A DNA stretch of 64,000 nt. Source: a bacterium (lineage in GTDB: Bacteria > Planctomycetota > Planctomycetia > Kolteriales > Kolteriaceae). Under the pieces are notes generated by a model. That model was not told the origin of the DNA and ran no database searches. It was given only the letters and a program-made list of their open reading frames with translations. Both the position numbers and the translations under genes were made by a program. Below, in pieces: positions 36,621-45,458 of the stretch (its first letter is position 1; every line of letters starts with the position of its first letter). The DNA is taken from contig JAIEPU010000105.1 of assembly GCA_019748235.1 (NCBI GenBank), positions 1-64,000 of the forward strand, given 5' to 3'.

Positions 36621-36830
36621 CTACGTGGTCCCGTTCTCCGAAGGAGTTACCGCTCCACCGGAATTCGGCTGACCGTTGATCTGGTTATAAATCTCCTCTC
36701 GATGCACCGGAATGTTCTTCGGAGCTTCGATTCCGAGGCGAACCTTATCGCCGCGGATTTCCACAACCGTCACCTTGATGTTGTTGTTGATGACGATACT
36801 TTCGTTGCTCTTGCGCGATAAAACCAACAT
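36621..36830 (-). CDS. csrA: Carbon storage regulator CsrA
   Basis: Small RNA-binding dimer that controls translation and stability of target mRNAs. The 69 residues show the invariant start MLVLSRKSNESIVI, the core VTVVEIRGDKVRLGIEAPKNI and the RNA-contact segment PVHREEIYNQI. AAGGA lies seven bases before the ATG. The C-terminal tail (GQPNSGGAVTPSENG) is variable and probably disordered. It is upstream of iscR on the same strand but separated by the strong isc promoter. No flagellar genes or fliW, its common neighbours, occur in this window. Confidence 0.97.
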   Translation of the reverse strand: MLVLSRKSNESIVINNNIKVTVVEIRGDKVRLGIEAPKNIPVHREEIYNQINGQPNSGGAVTPSENGTT

Positions 36831-37469
36831 GAGAGCATCCTTCCCCGCTCAACCTCATGGCTGCCGCTTGGCGTCACTCTTGATCCTTCATCCTAGCTGC
36901 ACCGGGTTGTAGCGCTGGCACGCCTCAAACGTGCCGTCGACTCCTATGTCTTCCTGAACGAACAAGAATGGATGTTAGACCACCGTGCACGATCGAGGTT
37001 AGACACCTTTAACCCGCTCAACTCTAAGGCCTGCTAGGGCCAAGCGTCAAGTCTGTGAACGCAAATTGCGAAAACCGCTGGTCGCTAAGACCAATCAATC
37101 CGTAGGTCCCTCACCTCCTGAACTCGCCCTCGCGTCAAATCAGAATCCCATTGGGCCTGAATTTCTCATCACGAAAGCTGGGAGGCTTAGGCAAACTGTA
37201 TCACCGCCTTCCCCATAAAGTCCATTCCGAGGATTAAACTCATCCCAGTTTACCCACGCCTATGTTCCGAATTTAACGGCACTGTCCTTTTGAATGATCA
37301 ATTGATCACGTAGTTTCGAGTAAGTTTGAAGTTCCGGAACTGAATTTGGCCGACCTTGCGGTCTAATCGGTCCCAAGGTATGATTTAAAGATAAGCAGGG
37401 GTTCGATTTATAAGATTTGAGGAAATATTGCTTGATGTGATGCCGAACCATAAGAGGCGAGGTGACGCG
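36831..37469. other. Intergenic region upstream of csrA
   Basis: About 640 bases with no credible coding frame; the short ORFs have unlikely composition and no ribosome-binding sites. It holds the csrA leader and the promoter of the small disordered-protein gene. No RNA family was recognised. Confidence 0.45.
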
Positions 37470-37811
37470 ATGTACCAATCTCTCGATATCATCGGATCAT
37501 TCACAGCGGGGACCACTTCGGTTCAGCAACAGGTCCACTCCGATAAGTCCCGTTCCGATGCCTACCGATCCCTTCTCAAGGACCAGATGCAGCATCGGAA
37601 TCCGGCCGATCCGGACACACCTATCTCGAAGCTGGACACTGACCGAATCACGATTGGTGACGCTCCTGAGGAGGAACGAAATCCACCTCACATGGCCCGA
37701 GTGAAACAGTCACCTCGCAAAAGCAAGGAGGAGGGCGGTGCTGACGAATCGTCTTCGGCACCGGTTCTGGATGACGACGGCCCAGGATCGATCATCGACA
37801 CGGTGATTTGA
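37470..37811 (+). CDS. Small, hydrophilic, probably disordered hypothetical protein
   Basis: A 113-residue ORF with GAGGTGACGCG directly before the ATG at 37470, which I prefer to the ORF-track start at 37428. The first 25 residues (MYQSLDIIGSFTAGTTSVQQ) are ordered-looking; the rest is rich in Asp, Glu, Lys, Ser and Pro and is likely disordered. No family recognised. It is convergent with the DUF1598 gene (27 bases between stops). Coding status rests on the good ribosome-binding site, codon-like composition and lack of a better gene on the other strand, so confidence is moderate. Confidence 0.55.
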   Translation: MYQSLDIIGSFTAGTTSVQQQVHSDKSRSDAYRSLLKDQMQHRNPADPDTPISKLDTDRITIGDAPEEERNPPHMARVKQSPRKSKEEGGADESSSAPVLDDDGPGSIIDTVI

Positions 37812-37838
37812 CGGTGAGTTTCCATCCGCGAAATCCTC

Positions 37839-39176
37839 TCAGTCCCCCTCCAAACGCTTCGACTCTTTCGATCCTTTGACTCGATCCGATTTCTTCCTCT
37901 CCTGCGACTTCCGTTTGGTATCCTTCGGTTCCTCTTTCGTTGGTTCGTCGACTATTCCCTTATGTCGTTCATGTACGACTCCTTCGACGTTGAGTTGAAC
38001 TCCCCCGGTTGAGACTTGGATTGCCCTCGATCGTTGCACGAAATTCACCATCGGCTCAACTTCCATCACTGGGGGAACAGTGGGAACGACGTAGTCGGCG
38101 ATCTCGGCCTTCAAATCCCAATCGATCTTTCGATGAAGTTCATCCGCGGTGATCAAGGCGGCCACGACCGCAAGATCTGTGACGTTCTGCAAATCCGCGA
38201 ATGAAGGGAGCTGCTCGCATAATGGCTCCATGTGTTCGTTGAGCATATCCGCGAATTTCTGCGCAGCGGGCGACGCATCGCTTCGCTCCGTTGGGGAATC
38301 GCTTGCCAGAACTCTCAGTCTCGGACCTGACAATTGATAGGTGTTCCCATCCTCCGATACTCCGATCGGCTTATAGTTCGCAACGAACCACCATCGGTTG
38401 TAGACGGCTTCCCTTTCCTTCGCCATTGATAGATGACTCTTGATCTTCTTGATTGGCGAGACGTCGAGCCCCAAGGCAAGTCGCTTCAAACCGACATCGG
38501 CCGTCAAACAGACGAGCGCGAAAGGAGTGTCCGCTTCAAGGCCGAAGAATCGAACCTTCTGGTTTCCAATGGCGTCCTGCATTGTTCGAACGATGATATC
38601 TGGCTGATAATTTTGCGTCGCAATCAGCGGTTCGGCCGCGCGCGTCAGTCGAGCATTCACATCAGCAGGCAAATCGATCGAACAACCAAGCGGACGCGGT
38701 TTCTGACCTGGACCGACTTTTCTCAATGCCACGACAAAGTCGTCGAGCCGAAGGGCAGGTCGACCCGAGCTTTTCCCAACCGGCCTTGAGGGATCACTCA
38801 GATCCAAGTCCTCGACCGGTCCCGTGAGGTAAATCTCCTTCTTGTCTACATCGACAGTGATTCGTTCCACACGGAGCAAGCCACCGATGATTCGACTCTG
38901 TTCTAAGACGGGCTTTCCTGATGCTTGTGCCCTTTTCGCGCGATCGAGCGTCTCGCGAAGGCCGACTGTTTTCTCGTTCTTGTTTTCGCTCTCTTTCGGA
39001 GCCCGCCTCTTTGATGGTGTCGATTCCAATTGCCGTGAACGAAGTACTCCCTCGGCATCAATGTAAACGCCTGCCGGCGGACGCGGAGGGATCACAATCT
39101 GACCAAAGGCAGCGGGAACGAACTGGAAAAGGTGAGATGAAAACACCAAGACGAGCCCGACGTATCGCCGAGACAT
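37839..39176 (-). CDS. Secreted hypothetical protein, probable DUF1598 family
   Basis: A 445-residue protein. The start at ATG 39176 has AAGGA eight bases upstream and gives a good signal peptide (MSRRYVGLVLVFSSHLFQFVPAAFG). After it comes a segment IPPRPPAGVYIDAEGVL, a feature I associate with the planctomycete-restricted DUF1598 group. The middle includes SIDLPADVNARLTRAAEPLI and RWWFVANYKPIGVSEDGNTY, and the tail is strongly charged (EEPKDTKRKSQERKKSDR). The function of the family is unknown. The protein is probably exported to the periplasm. It sits downstream of the HEAT-repeat gene on the same strand with a 144-base gap. Confidence 0.75.
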   Translation of the reverse strand: MSRRYVGLVLVFSSHLFQFVPAAFGQIVIPPRPPAGVYIDAEGVLRSRQLESTPSKRRAPKESENKNEKTVGLRETLDRAKRAQASGKPVLEQSRIIGGLLRVERITVDVDKKEIYLTGPVEDLDLSDPSRPVGKSSGRPALRLDDFVVALRKVGPGQKPRPLGCSIDLPADVNARLTRAAEPLIATQNYQPDIIVRTMQDAIGNQKVRFFGLEADTPFALVCLTADVGLKRLALGLDVSPIKKIKSHLSMAKEREAVYNRWWFVANYKPIGVSEDGNTYQLSGPRLRVLASDSPTERSDASPAAQKFADMLNEHMEPLCEQLPSFADLQNVTDLAVVAALITADELHRKIDWDLKAEIADYVVPTVPPVMEVEPMVNFVQRSRAIQVSTGGVQLNVEGVVHERHKGIVDEPTKEEPKDTKRKSQERKKSDRVKGSKESKRLEGD

Positions 39177-39320
39177 GTTTTGAGTCCTTCTGGATGCCAA
39201 GGACAGGCTGGCGGCTGTATCAACCATCGTTCATGCGAGGCGGATCTCAAGAATAGCGAAAGTCGCGAATGAAATCATCCGCGACTTCCGAAAACAGGTC
39301 GTTAATGCCCAGACGAATCG

Positions 39321-40067
39321 CTAACAACTCAAGCGCACTCGCTCCAAAACTCTCTCAGCGACGGGTTGAGCCATTGAAATCGGCCGTTCCGCCAAGATCG
39401 ACTGCAAAATTCGCTTTGCGTCCGCTTGCTTGCCCTTCCCATTCAAATTCGCTGCCAGACGCACACGAGCTTTCGCCAAGCTTCCGGCTTGCTGTGGCGT
39501 CAGGGGAACACTTTTGTCGTTGATGATCGCGAGAATGATCTCGTCTCCAGAAGGATCGGACTGCTGGGAGATTGCTTCGCCCACCGCAACACGAATTTCG
39601 GCATTAGGAGACTTCGCCAGCTCCGACAAAGCGGCAACGACTCCTTCGCCCGTGCGCTGGCCAAGAGCGTTGACGATCCCGATGACGAAACGATCTCCCA
39701 GAAGTTGTTTCGATGCCTGGATGAGTGCCGCAGTTGCCGCAGGAGTAGGAATCCGATCGAGCGCTCCGCGAGCTGACTCCCGCAGTTCCAGGTCAACAAG
39801 GGCTGACTGGAGAGCGGGAATCTCGGAATCTCCCCCAATCTCGCCGAGTCGCCGGGCAATCTCTCGACGGGCGGCAATTGGATATTTCCCGCCGTTAACG
39901 AGTCCCTCGGCCAGTTTCCGTGCGACCTCGGCCCGCTTGGCGTCGTTGCCTGGCGCTCCTGCTTCTCCCATCACGCGCGTCAGAGCCAATTGTCCCTTGT
40001 AGAAATCCTCCTGCGAACCGGTCAGCTTTTCGAGAGCGGCATCTAACCCTTCTGTTGCGTTCTGCAT
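39321..40067 (-). CDS. HEAT-repeat protein
   Basis: An alpha-solenoid protein of about 248 residues. Successive helical pairs of HEAT/PBS-lyase type are visible: AARREIARRLGEIGGDSEIPALQSAL, RESARGALDRIPTPAATAALIQA, RFVIGIVNALGQRTGEGVVAALSEL, AEIRVAVGEAISQQ. Such proteins act as scaffolds. There is no signal peptide in either start form. The start is uncertain: the ATG at 40115 would add a Gln/Arg-rich tail, and neither ATG has a strong ribosome-binding site. It lies 67 bases downstream of the Gfo/Idh gene, same strand. In Planctomycetes such pairs often sit in sugar-utilisation loci, but no specific partner can be claimed. Confidence 0.78.
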   Translation of the reverse strand: MQNATEGLDAALEKLTGSQEDFYKGQLALTRVMGEAGAPGNDAKRAEVARKLAEGLVNGGKYPIAARREIARRLGEIGGDSEIPALQSALVDLELRESARGALDRIPTPAATAALIQASKQLLGDRFVIGIVNALGQRTGEGVVAALSELAKSPNAEIRVAVGEAISQQSDPSGDEIILAIINDKSVPLTPQQAGSLAKARVRLAANLNGKGKQADAKRILQSILAERPISMAQPVAERVLERVRLSC

Positions 40068-40133
40068 GGTGTCAAACTTTCTTTGTCTCTGTGATTGTGT
40101 TTCGTTTCCGTCCATGTCGCGGATGCGACGGCA

Positions 40134-41435
40134 TTAAACCTGCCAGGGAGCACGCATCGGTTTGCGGACCAATCGGCTCGCCAGTTCGTCGTTGACGAAG
40201 TCTTCCTTCACCGGGTCCCACTCGAGGGGTCGACCCAACTTCATCGCGATGTTCCCCAAGTGGCAGATCGTGCAGGAACGATGCCCCACCTCGACGTCGC
40301 AGATCGGCTTCTCGCGAGACTTGATGCAGTCGAGCCAGTTGTTGTGATGGTGATCACTCTTATAGAGACGCGTATCCGTGGACTTGAACTCGGTCTTCAG
40401 CAAGTCGGGATTTGAGGCTTCGATCTTGCCGCGACTGACGAAGACCCACCCGTTTTCACCCGTGAACTTGATGCCATTTTCCCCCTCCGCGTGACAGATG
40501 AGGACGACGCCATTGCCGTAGGTGTATTTCACTTCGAAATCACCGGCGACGTCGTAGGGACCTGTCTCGCTGAAGACACCTTTCCCTTCAACTTTGACCG
40601 GGCCCGAGCCATCGGCTCCGATTCCCCACTGGGCAATGTCGTTGTGGTGGGCACCCCAGTCGGTCATTTTTCCACCAGAGAAATCAGAGAACCAGCGGAA
40701 GTCATAATGGACGCGGTTCGGCGAATACTCGCGATACGGAGCCGGACCGAGCCAGAAATCCCAGTTCAATTCGGGAGGCGGAGTCGTCACCGGTTTCCAC
40801 TCCCCAGACCCGATGCCACCGATGTGAGTATCGACCTGTTTGAGCTTGCCGATATATCCGTTGCGGACGAGTTCGCATGCCAATCGAAATCGGCTATCCG
40901 AACGTTGTTGACTTCCGGTTTGTACGACCGCACCGTAGCGGCGAGCGGTCGCCACAAAGTTCTTTCCTTCATCGATCGTAAGTGTAAGGGGCTTTTCGCA
41001 GTAAACGTCCTTGCCCGATTCGATCGCATAGATCGAGGTCAACGTGTGCCAATGATCGGGCGTAGCCACCAAGACGGCATCGATGTCGGTGCGGTCACAA
41101 AGCTCACGGAAATCCTCGTAAACGCCGACTTTCCGTTTCGTCTTGTTGTAGACGTCGATCGCGGCTTGATCGCGATGGTTTTGGTCGACATCACACACGG
41201 CGGCCACTTCGATGCGCGGATTCGGAAGAAGCATGTTGTTCAGGTGATGGCGGCGCCCGAGGTCACCGGTACCAATACATCCCACGACCACTCGATCGCT
41301 GGGCGCGGGACGATCCCCGTTGGCAAATGCGGTGGCGGGCACAATCGTCGGAGCCACAAACGTCGCTGCGGCTGACGCTTTGAGAAAGTTTCTCCGACTC
41401 GATCGCTTTGGATCGCTCACTGTCTCTTCTCCCAT
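40134..41435 (-). CDS. Gfo/Idh/MocA family oxidoreductase with Tat signal
   Basis: A 433-residue protein with a clear twin-arginine leader, SSRRNFLKASAAATFVAPTI (residues about 10-30), so probably exported folded. The Rossmann motif is VVVGCIGTGDLGRRH, and the EKP motif is intact in GKDVYCEKPLTLTID. The substrate domain has RWFSDFSGGKMTDWGAHHNDIAQW, with the conserved His pair. By family it oxidises or epimerises a sugar or related polyol with bound NAD(P). It differs in sequence from the tandem pair at 5-8 kb and belongs to a separate subgroup. The start at 41435 (MGEETVSD) is chosen because the leader then has normal length. Confidence 0.9.
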   Translation of the reverse strand: MGEETVSDPKRSSRRNFLKASAAATFVAPTIVPATAFANGDRPAPSDRVVVGCIGTGDLGRRHHLNNMLLPNPRIEVAAVCDVDQNHRDQAAIDVYNKTKRKVGVYEDFRELCDRTDIDAVLVATPDHWHTLTSIYAIESGKDVYCEKPLTLTIDEGKNFVATARRYGAVVQTGSQQRSDSRFRLACELVRNGYIGKLKQVDTHIGGIGSGEWKPVTTPPPELNWDFWLGPAPYREYSPNRVHYDFRWFSDFSGGKMTDWGAHHNDIAQWGIGADGSGPVKVEGKGVFSETGPYDVAGDFEVKYTYGNGVVLICHAEGENGIKFTGENGWVFVSRGKIEASNPDLLKTEFKSTDTRLYKSDHHHNNWLDCIKSREKPICDVEVGHRSCTICHLGNIAMKLGRPLEWDPVKEDFVNDELASRLVRKPMRAPWQV

Positions 41436-41609
41436 TCGCTTTGACTGAGTTCCCCACTCCCACCCGTTCACACCCAGGCAATGCTTGGCGAGAGTGAGAC
41501 CGGCACAAATTAACTTCGCGGGGCGATCAGCGGGGTGCAAGCAGAAAATGGATGTCCGACGGACGAATCGTCCGGCAAGGTGCTCAAAGTCGAACGATGG
41601 ATCAAAATG

Positions 41610-44291
41610 CTAGCGAGCGGCGACGGTCTCAAGGGCAGCTTTATAGCAGTGAGGAGGCCCATCACACCACGATAACTCCCGTACCTGGTCGGTGTGGTAC
41701 TGCTTTTTTTCGGTTTGGCCGGTCCGTTTGTAGATCGAAGCGAGGAAGGCGTGGATGTCTACTTGGAGCAAGACCGCCTGATACCGCTTTGCCAATCGGA
41801 GGGCAAGCATGGCCTCTTGAATCGCACGATCGGCTTGCGACTGATCGCGAGCGACATAAATCTGCGCCCGAATCAAGCGGATCTCCGGCTCAAGTGCATA
41901 CAGTCCCCGGCGCCAAAGAAGCCGGAGAGCGGCGTGGACATGATCGAGAGCTTGATCCAGTAAGCTTTCCCGTTCCTTCGCGTGTTGCTTCGCCGCGGCA
42001 ATCATCGCGCGGGCGAAAGTCCCTTCGCTACGAACGACAACCACCGGATCGATCTCCGTTCCGTTCATGACGGCTTGGCAGGTCGCCTGAGCTTGTTCCG
42101 CCGCTTCCAAGGCTTCAGGAACACGGTCGCTTGCCAGAAGAATCTCGGCATAAGTGGAAAGGCACTGCGCCATCAATGCTGGCTGATCCCAAGATTGAAC
42201 AATATCGATCGCGAGAGCCACTTCAGTAATCGCGTCGTCCCGCTGGCCTTCAATCAGGAGAAGTCTCGCTTGTAGTTCCCGTGCAACGGCAATCCGAAAC
42301 TTTTCCCCCGCCGCGTTACACGAGGCCATGCACTGCTGAATCGAATCATTTGACTTATGGAGTTCACCTCGGCGCAGATGCGCTTCTGCCTCGATCGCGA
42401 AATCGATGTCGAGCGTTTGCTTGGTGTTCCACTGTCGCGACTGTTTCACCGCCATCCGCATCAGCGACGTCACTTGAGACGGTTCGCCGATACTGAGAAG
42501 GAGGTCCGACAAATTTCGAACTGTTGCCGCGTTCGAACTCCCTTTCTCCATCGTCGGCGGCATCGACATTCCCTGACCGAACAAGCCGCGCAGGAGTGAC
42601 GCCGCCAAGGGAAGATCCGCGAACTTGCCGATGATTTGTCGACTGAGGGCATCTCGAAAATACTCGCGAGCCACTTCGAATTGATTGGCGGCCGCCAGAT
42701 GATGATAACGCTCGATCATGGTACGCACGTGATTCAGCCTTGGAGGATCAACGACATCTCCTCGATCCGCATAATATCCTGCGAGAATTCCATGAAAACC
42801 GAACACATCGGGGAGCCGTTCGTATGCAGCCGCGCGCACGAGAGGATGCAATTCATAACTTTTTTGGTCGGCGCTGATCTGGAGGAGGCCGCGCGAAACC
42901 AAATCAGCAATCGCGCTATCGAGACTGGCCCCCTTCCCGACTGTGCTGACCATCTCGGCGTCAACGCGGTCAATCGTCCCTCGAAACGCCGAAAGCCGAC
43001 TCAAAAGGTCACGATGGACGCGATCGACCGCAGCGATGGCGGCACGTACCACGTAGGGTGGATTGGGATTCTTTGCCACTAGTGGATGATCGATCACCGA
43101 AGCGACATCACCAGGCGACCTGTTTTCCGCCTTAGCCATTCCGATGGCGAGCCGCAGAGCAAGCGGCCGAAAGCTACAGATCCTGGCGAGAACCGAGAAT
43201 CGAACACGGTCTCCGACAAGCTTTTCTTGTTCCATCCACGAAAGACAGTCATTCGGCTCGAGCCCGCCGATTTCGATGGAATCGGCCCCTTTGACGTCCT
43301 CGCAATAGCCGTTCTCGCATTCGATGGGTATCTGCCGAGTCGTCAGAATGAGCCGGCTACCCTCCCGTAACTTTGAGACCCGTAACAGGAATTCCGCGGC
43401 CAGCGGATCAGCACATTGTCGGGAATCGCGCTCTCCGACCGCTGAAAGCCGATCCGCATGATAGAGCGCGGTGGGAAAAGCGTAGCCGCCGAGAAGGTGT
43501 TCGAAGCCGTCGAGGATGAGTAGCGCGGACCGCTGCGCCATCTCGTCGATCACGAAATCGAGTTTGGCCGCCCATGTGTTCAAACTGACGGCAGACGATT
43601 TACCCACCAGAAAAAAGTCCGTCAGTTCATCGAGCAGCATCAGAAAGCTCAGCGTTCCATCCTCAAGCGATGCCCAAAAGACGCTCGATGGACGATGATG
43701 CTCCGGGATCTGACAACCGCGCAGGGTGGATTTGTCTTCCTTCTTCTGACCTTCCAATTGCTTGCCCAAAACATCGTGATGGAGCCAAAGCCATGCAAGA
43801 GAGGTCTTGCCCATGCCTCCACGACCACTGATCACCAATACCGAGCTTACGCCGGCCCGGAGCCACTCCGAGAGTTTCTCCCGCTCCCGCGTCCGGCCAA
43901 CGATTTGCTCTGCTCCCATCAAATAGGGAGCAACAAGATGGATTCGAGTTTCCACCTCTTTGGACGGTTGCGGTGCTGAAGGCTCGGGGAGTTTTTCCTC
44001 GACGACCGGCGGAGCCGGTTCGACGACGGCTCCCTTGATGGGAGCGCTCGGAGGATTAAGACCGTGAAAGATCCACGCGACAATGGCAAGCAATAACATC
44101 GTCCATGAGACGAGCCGGATGGGAACGATCCAGATCGTGGACAATTCCGTCCCCGACCAGGAGTAGCGAATCAACAGCTCCATCACCACGGTGATAATGA
44201 GTGTCAACAACACTACCCATCCGAGGGTCCGTGAGAAACTCGCGTGTTCTCGAAGTCGTAGATGACTTGAAGGGTGACTTGCCAAAGACAT
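41610..44291 (-). CDS. Membrane-anchored STAND (NB-ARC-like) ATPase with TPR tail
   Basis: An 893-residue protein when started at ATG 44291 (AAGGA seven bases upstream). Two transmembrane helices lie at about 23-43 (LGWVVLLTLIITVVMELLI) and 55-77 (VPIRLVSWTMLLLAIVAWIF). After a proline-rich linker the ATPase starts with VGRTREREKLSEWL, then Walker A GRGGMGKT at about 156-163, Walker B SALLILDGFEHLL at about 255-265, sensor-like SRLILTTRQIP and an FRPLALRLAIG segment equivalent to the GxP module. A winged helix and about 350 residues of TPR-like helices follow. STAND ATPases are signal switches activated by ligand binding to the C-terminal repeats. No recognisable effector other than the helices is present. 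Confidence 0.87.
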   Translation of the reverse strand: MSLASHPSSHLRLREHASFSRTLGWVVLLTLIITVVMELLIRYSWSGTELSTIWIVPIRLVSWTMLLLAIVAWIFHGLNPPSAPIKGAVVEPAPPVVEEKLPEPSAPQPSKEVETRIHLVAPYLMGAEQIVGRTREREKLSEWLRAGVSSVLVISGRGGMGKTSLAWLWLHHDVLGKQLEGQKKEDKSTLRGCQIPEHHRPSSVFWASLEDGTLSFLMLLDELTDFFLVGKSSAVSLNTWAAKLDFVIDEMAQRSALLILDGFEHLLGGYAFPTALYHADRLSAVGERDSRQCADPLAAEFLLRVSKLREGSRLILTTRQIPIECENGYCEDVKGADSIEIGGLEPNDCLSWMEQEKLVGDRVRFSVLARICSFRPLALRLAIGMAKAENRSPGDVASVIDHPLVAKNPNPPYVVRAAIAAVDRVHRDLLSRLSAFRGTIDRVDAEMVSTVGKGASLDSAIADLVSRGLLQISADQKSYELHPLVRAAAYERLPDVFGFHGILAGYYADRGDVVDPPRLNHVRTMIERYHHLAAANQFEVAREYFRDALSRQIIGKFADLPLAASLLRGLFGQGMSMPPTMEKGSSNAATVRNLSDLLLSIGEPSQVTSLMRMAVKQSRQWNTKQTLDIDFAIEAEAHLRRGELHKSNDSIQQCMASCNAAGEKFRIAVARELQARLLLIEGQRDDAITEVALAIDIVQSWDQPALMAQCLSTYAEILLASDRVPEALEAAEQAQATCQAVMNGTEIDPVVVVRSEGTFARAMIAAAKQHAKERESLLDQALDHVHAALRLLWRRGLYALEPEIRLIRAQIYVARDQSQADRAIQEAMLALRLAKRYQAVLLQVDIHAFLASIYKRTGQTEKKQYHTDQVRELSWCDGPPHCYKAALETVAAR

Positions 44292-44578
44292 CAACATTTC
44301 CTTCGAGCACACTTCATTGATGGCACTCTTGCACGAGTGCTGAATCAAAGAAGGCTTATCGAGCTCGCTTCATCCTCGCACGATTCGTTGATCGAATTGA
44401 AACTGGTCGAGTGACGAACGCAGTCCGGGCGGCGCGATCGCATCGATGACGCTATTCCTAGCGCCTGCAAGAGAAATATGGCTTGTGAATTGGGAGGTTA
44501 CAAATTGAGTACTATCGTCGCATCAGGGGTCGCATCAGGGCTGATACGACAGGCATGGAGAATGAGACAGGCATCTTC
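44292..44578. other. Leader region of the STAND gene
   Basis: About 290 bases between the esterase stop and the STAND start, with no gene. It contains the 12-base tandem repeat listed separately, and is presumably the STAND promoter region. Confidence 0.45.
44517..44540. repeat. Perfect tandem 12-base repeat upstream of the STAND gene
   Basis: GTCGCATCAGGG occurs twice head to tail with no gap. It lies about 225 bases before the STAND ATPase start. Direct repeats of this size can bind regulators, but chance or slippage is possible. Confidence 0.6.
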
Positions 44579-45445
44579 TCATCGAGATAAAGCCGCATTT
44601 TCGCAGAACGTCAGAATGAGCTCGCTGGCGGAAAAGGCAGTCGTCCACTTACCTAAATAGCTCACGATGGGAGGGCGTCCTGGCCAAGTATGACCGCCAT
44701 TCTCTACGGTCACCACTTTCATCATGCATCGATCACGCCCCGGCCCGAAATCTTCAATACGAGAGATGAGCGTCGGATCGTTCACATCAATCAGTTCTTC
44801 GACATGTCGTAGTTGGGTACAACCCGTGGCGCGCCGCCAATGATCGAGCATTTGGCTGACAGGGGGAAAATCGATCGGCAGATCCTTTCTCGCCGTTCGA
44901 CCACCCTGATAGGGAATGAAGCGGTCCCGTGTGCCATGAATATGAATGATCGAAATGGGATGTTCGATTCGAAATCGAGCAAAATCGACAATCCCCGCCA
45001 CACATCCGATCGCGGTGAAGCGACTCGTCATCCAGCGAGCCATCGCATAACAGATCATTCCTCCATTCGAAAACCCAACCCCGTAAACGCGATTGTGATC
45101 GATTGGATAATCCGCGAAGAGACGATTCAGTAGCTCATTCATGAATGGGAGTTCAGATGATCCGGTGACCACGGCATTCTCATCATAATCGAGAAACCAG
45201 ATTCTTCCTCCCGCCGGATCGGGCCTGCCATTGGGATAGACGACGATGAAACCTTCGCGATCAGCAAGCTCGTTCATGCCACAGAGCCTGACCATTCCAT
45301 CGGCATCAATCCCTCGTCCATGGAGCGCGAGCATCACAGGACAAGGCTTCGAGGGAGAAAGTCGAAAAGGGATATGGACGAGATAGGAGCGTGTCTCATC
45401 TTCGACGACAAGTTCCTTCCAATGGTCGCCCGGAGTGAGTTCCAT
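44579..45445 (-). CDS. Alpha/beta-hydrolase esterase, polyhydroxybutyrate-depolymerase / CE1-like
   Basis: A 288-residue alpha/beta hydrolase of the LpqC/PHB-depolymerase group. The nucleophile elbow is GFSNGG (Ser126), the acid lies in HIHGTRDRFIPYQGG (Asp174) and the histidine in NGGHTWPGRPP (His252), so the triad is complete. The oxyanion region is LALHGRGID. No signal peptide is evident, which argues against secretion and for an intracellular ester or feruloyl-type substrate. A strong GGGGGAG site stands before the ATG. It is 13 bases downstream of the 196-residue unknown gene, so the two are likely co-transcribed. Confidence 0.88.
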   Translation of the reverse strand: MELTPGDHWKELVVEDETRSYLVHIPFRLSPSKPCPVMLALHGRGIDADGMVRLCGMNELADREGFIVVYPNGRPDPAGGRIWFLDYDENAVVTGSSELPFMNELLNRLFADYPIDHNRVYGVGFSNGGMICYAMARWMTSRFTAIGCVAGIVDFARFRIEHPISIIHIHGTRDRFIPYQGGRTARKDLPIDFPPVSQMLDHWRRATGCTQLRHVEELIDVNDPTLISRIEDFGPGRDRCMMKVVTVENGGHTWPGRPPIVSYLGKWTTAFSASELILTFCENAALSR

Positions 45446-45458
45446 CGCTCCCCCTCAT

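Noticed and set aside
40491-41375. 294-residue plus-strand ORF over the Gfo/Idh gene
   Set aside because: Antisense shadow of a clear Tat-leader Gfo/Idh gene.
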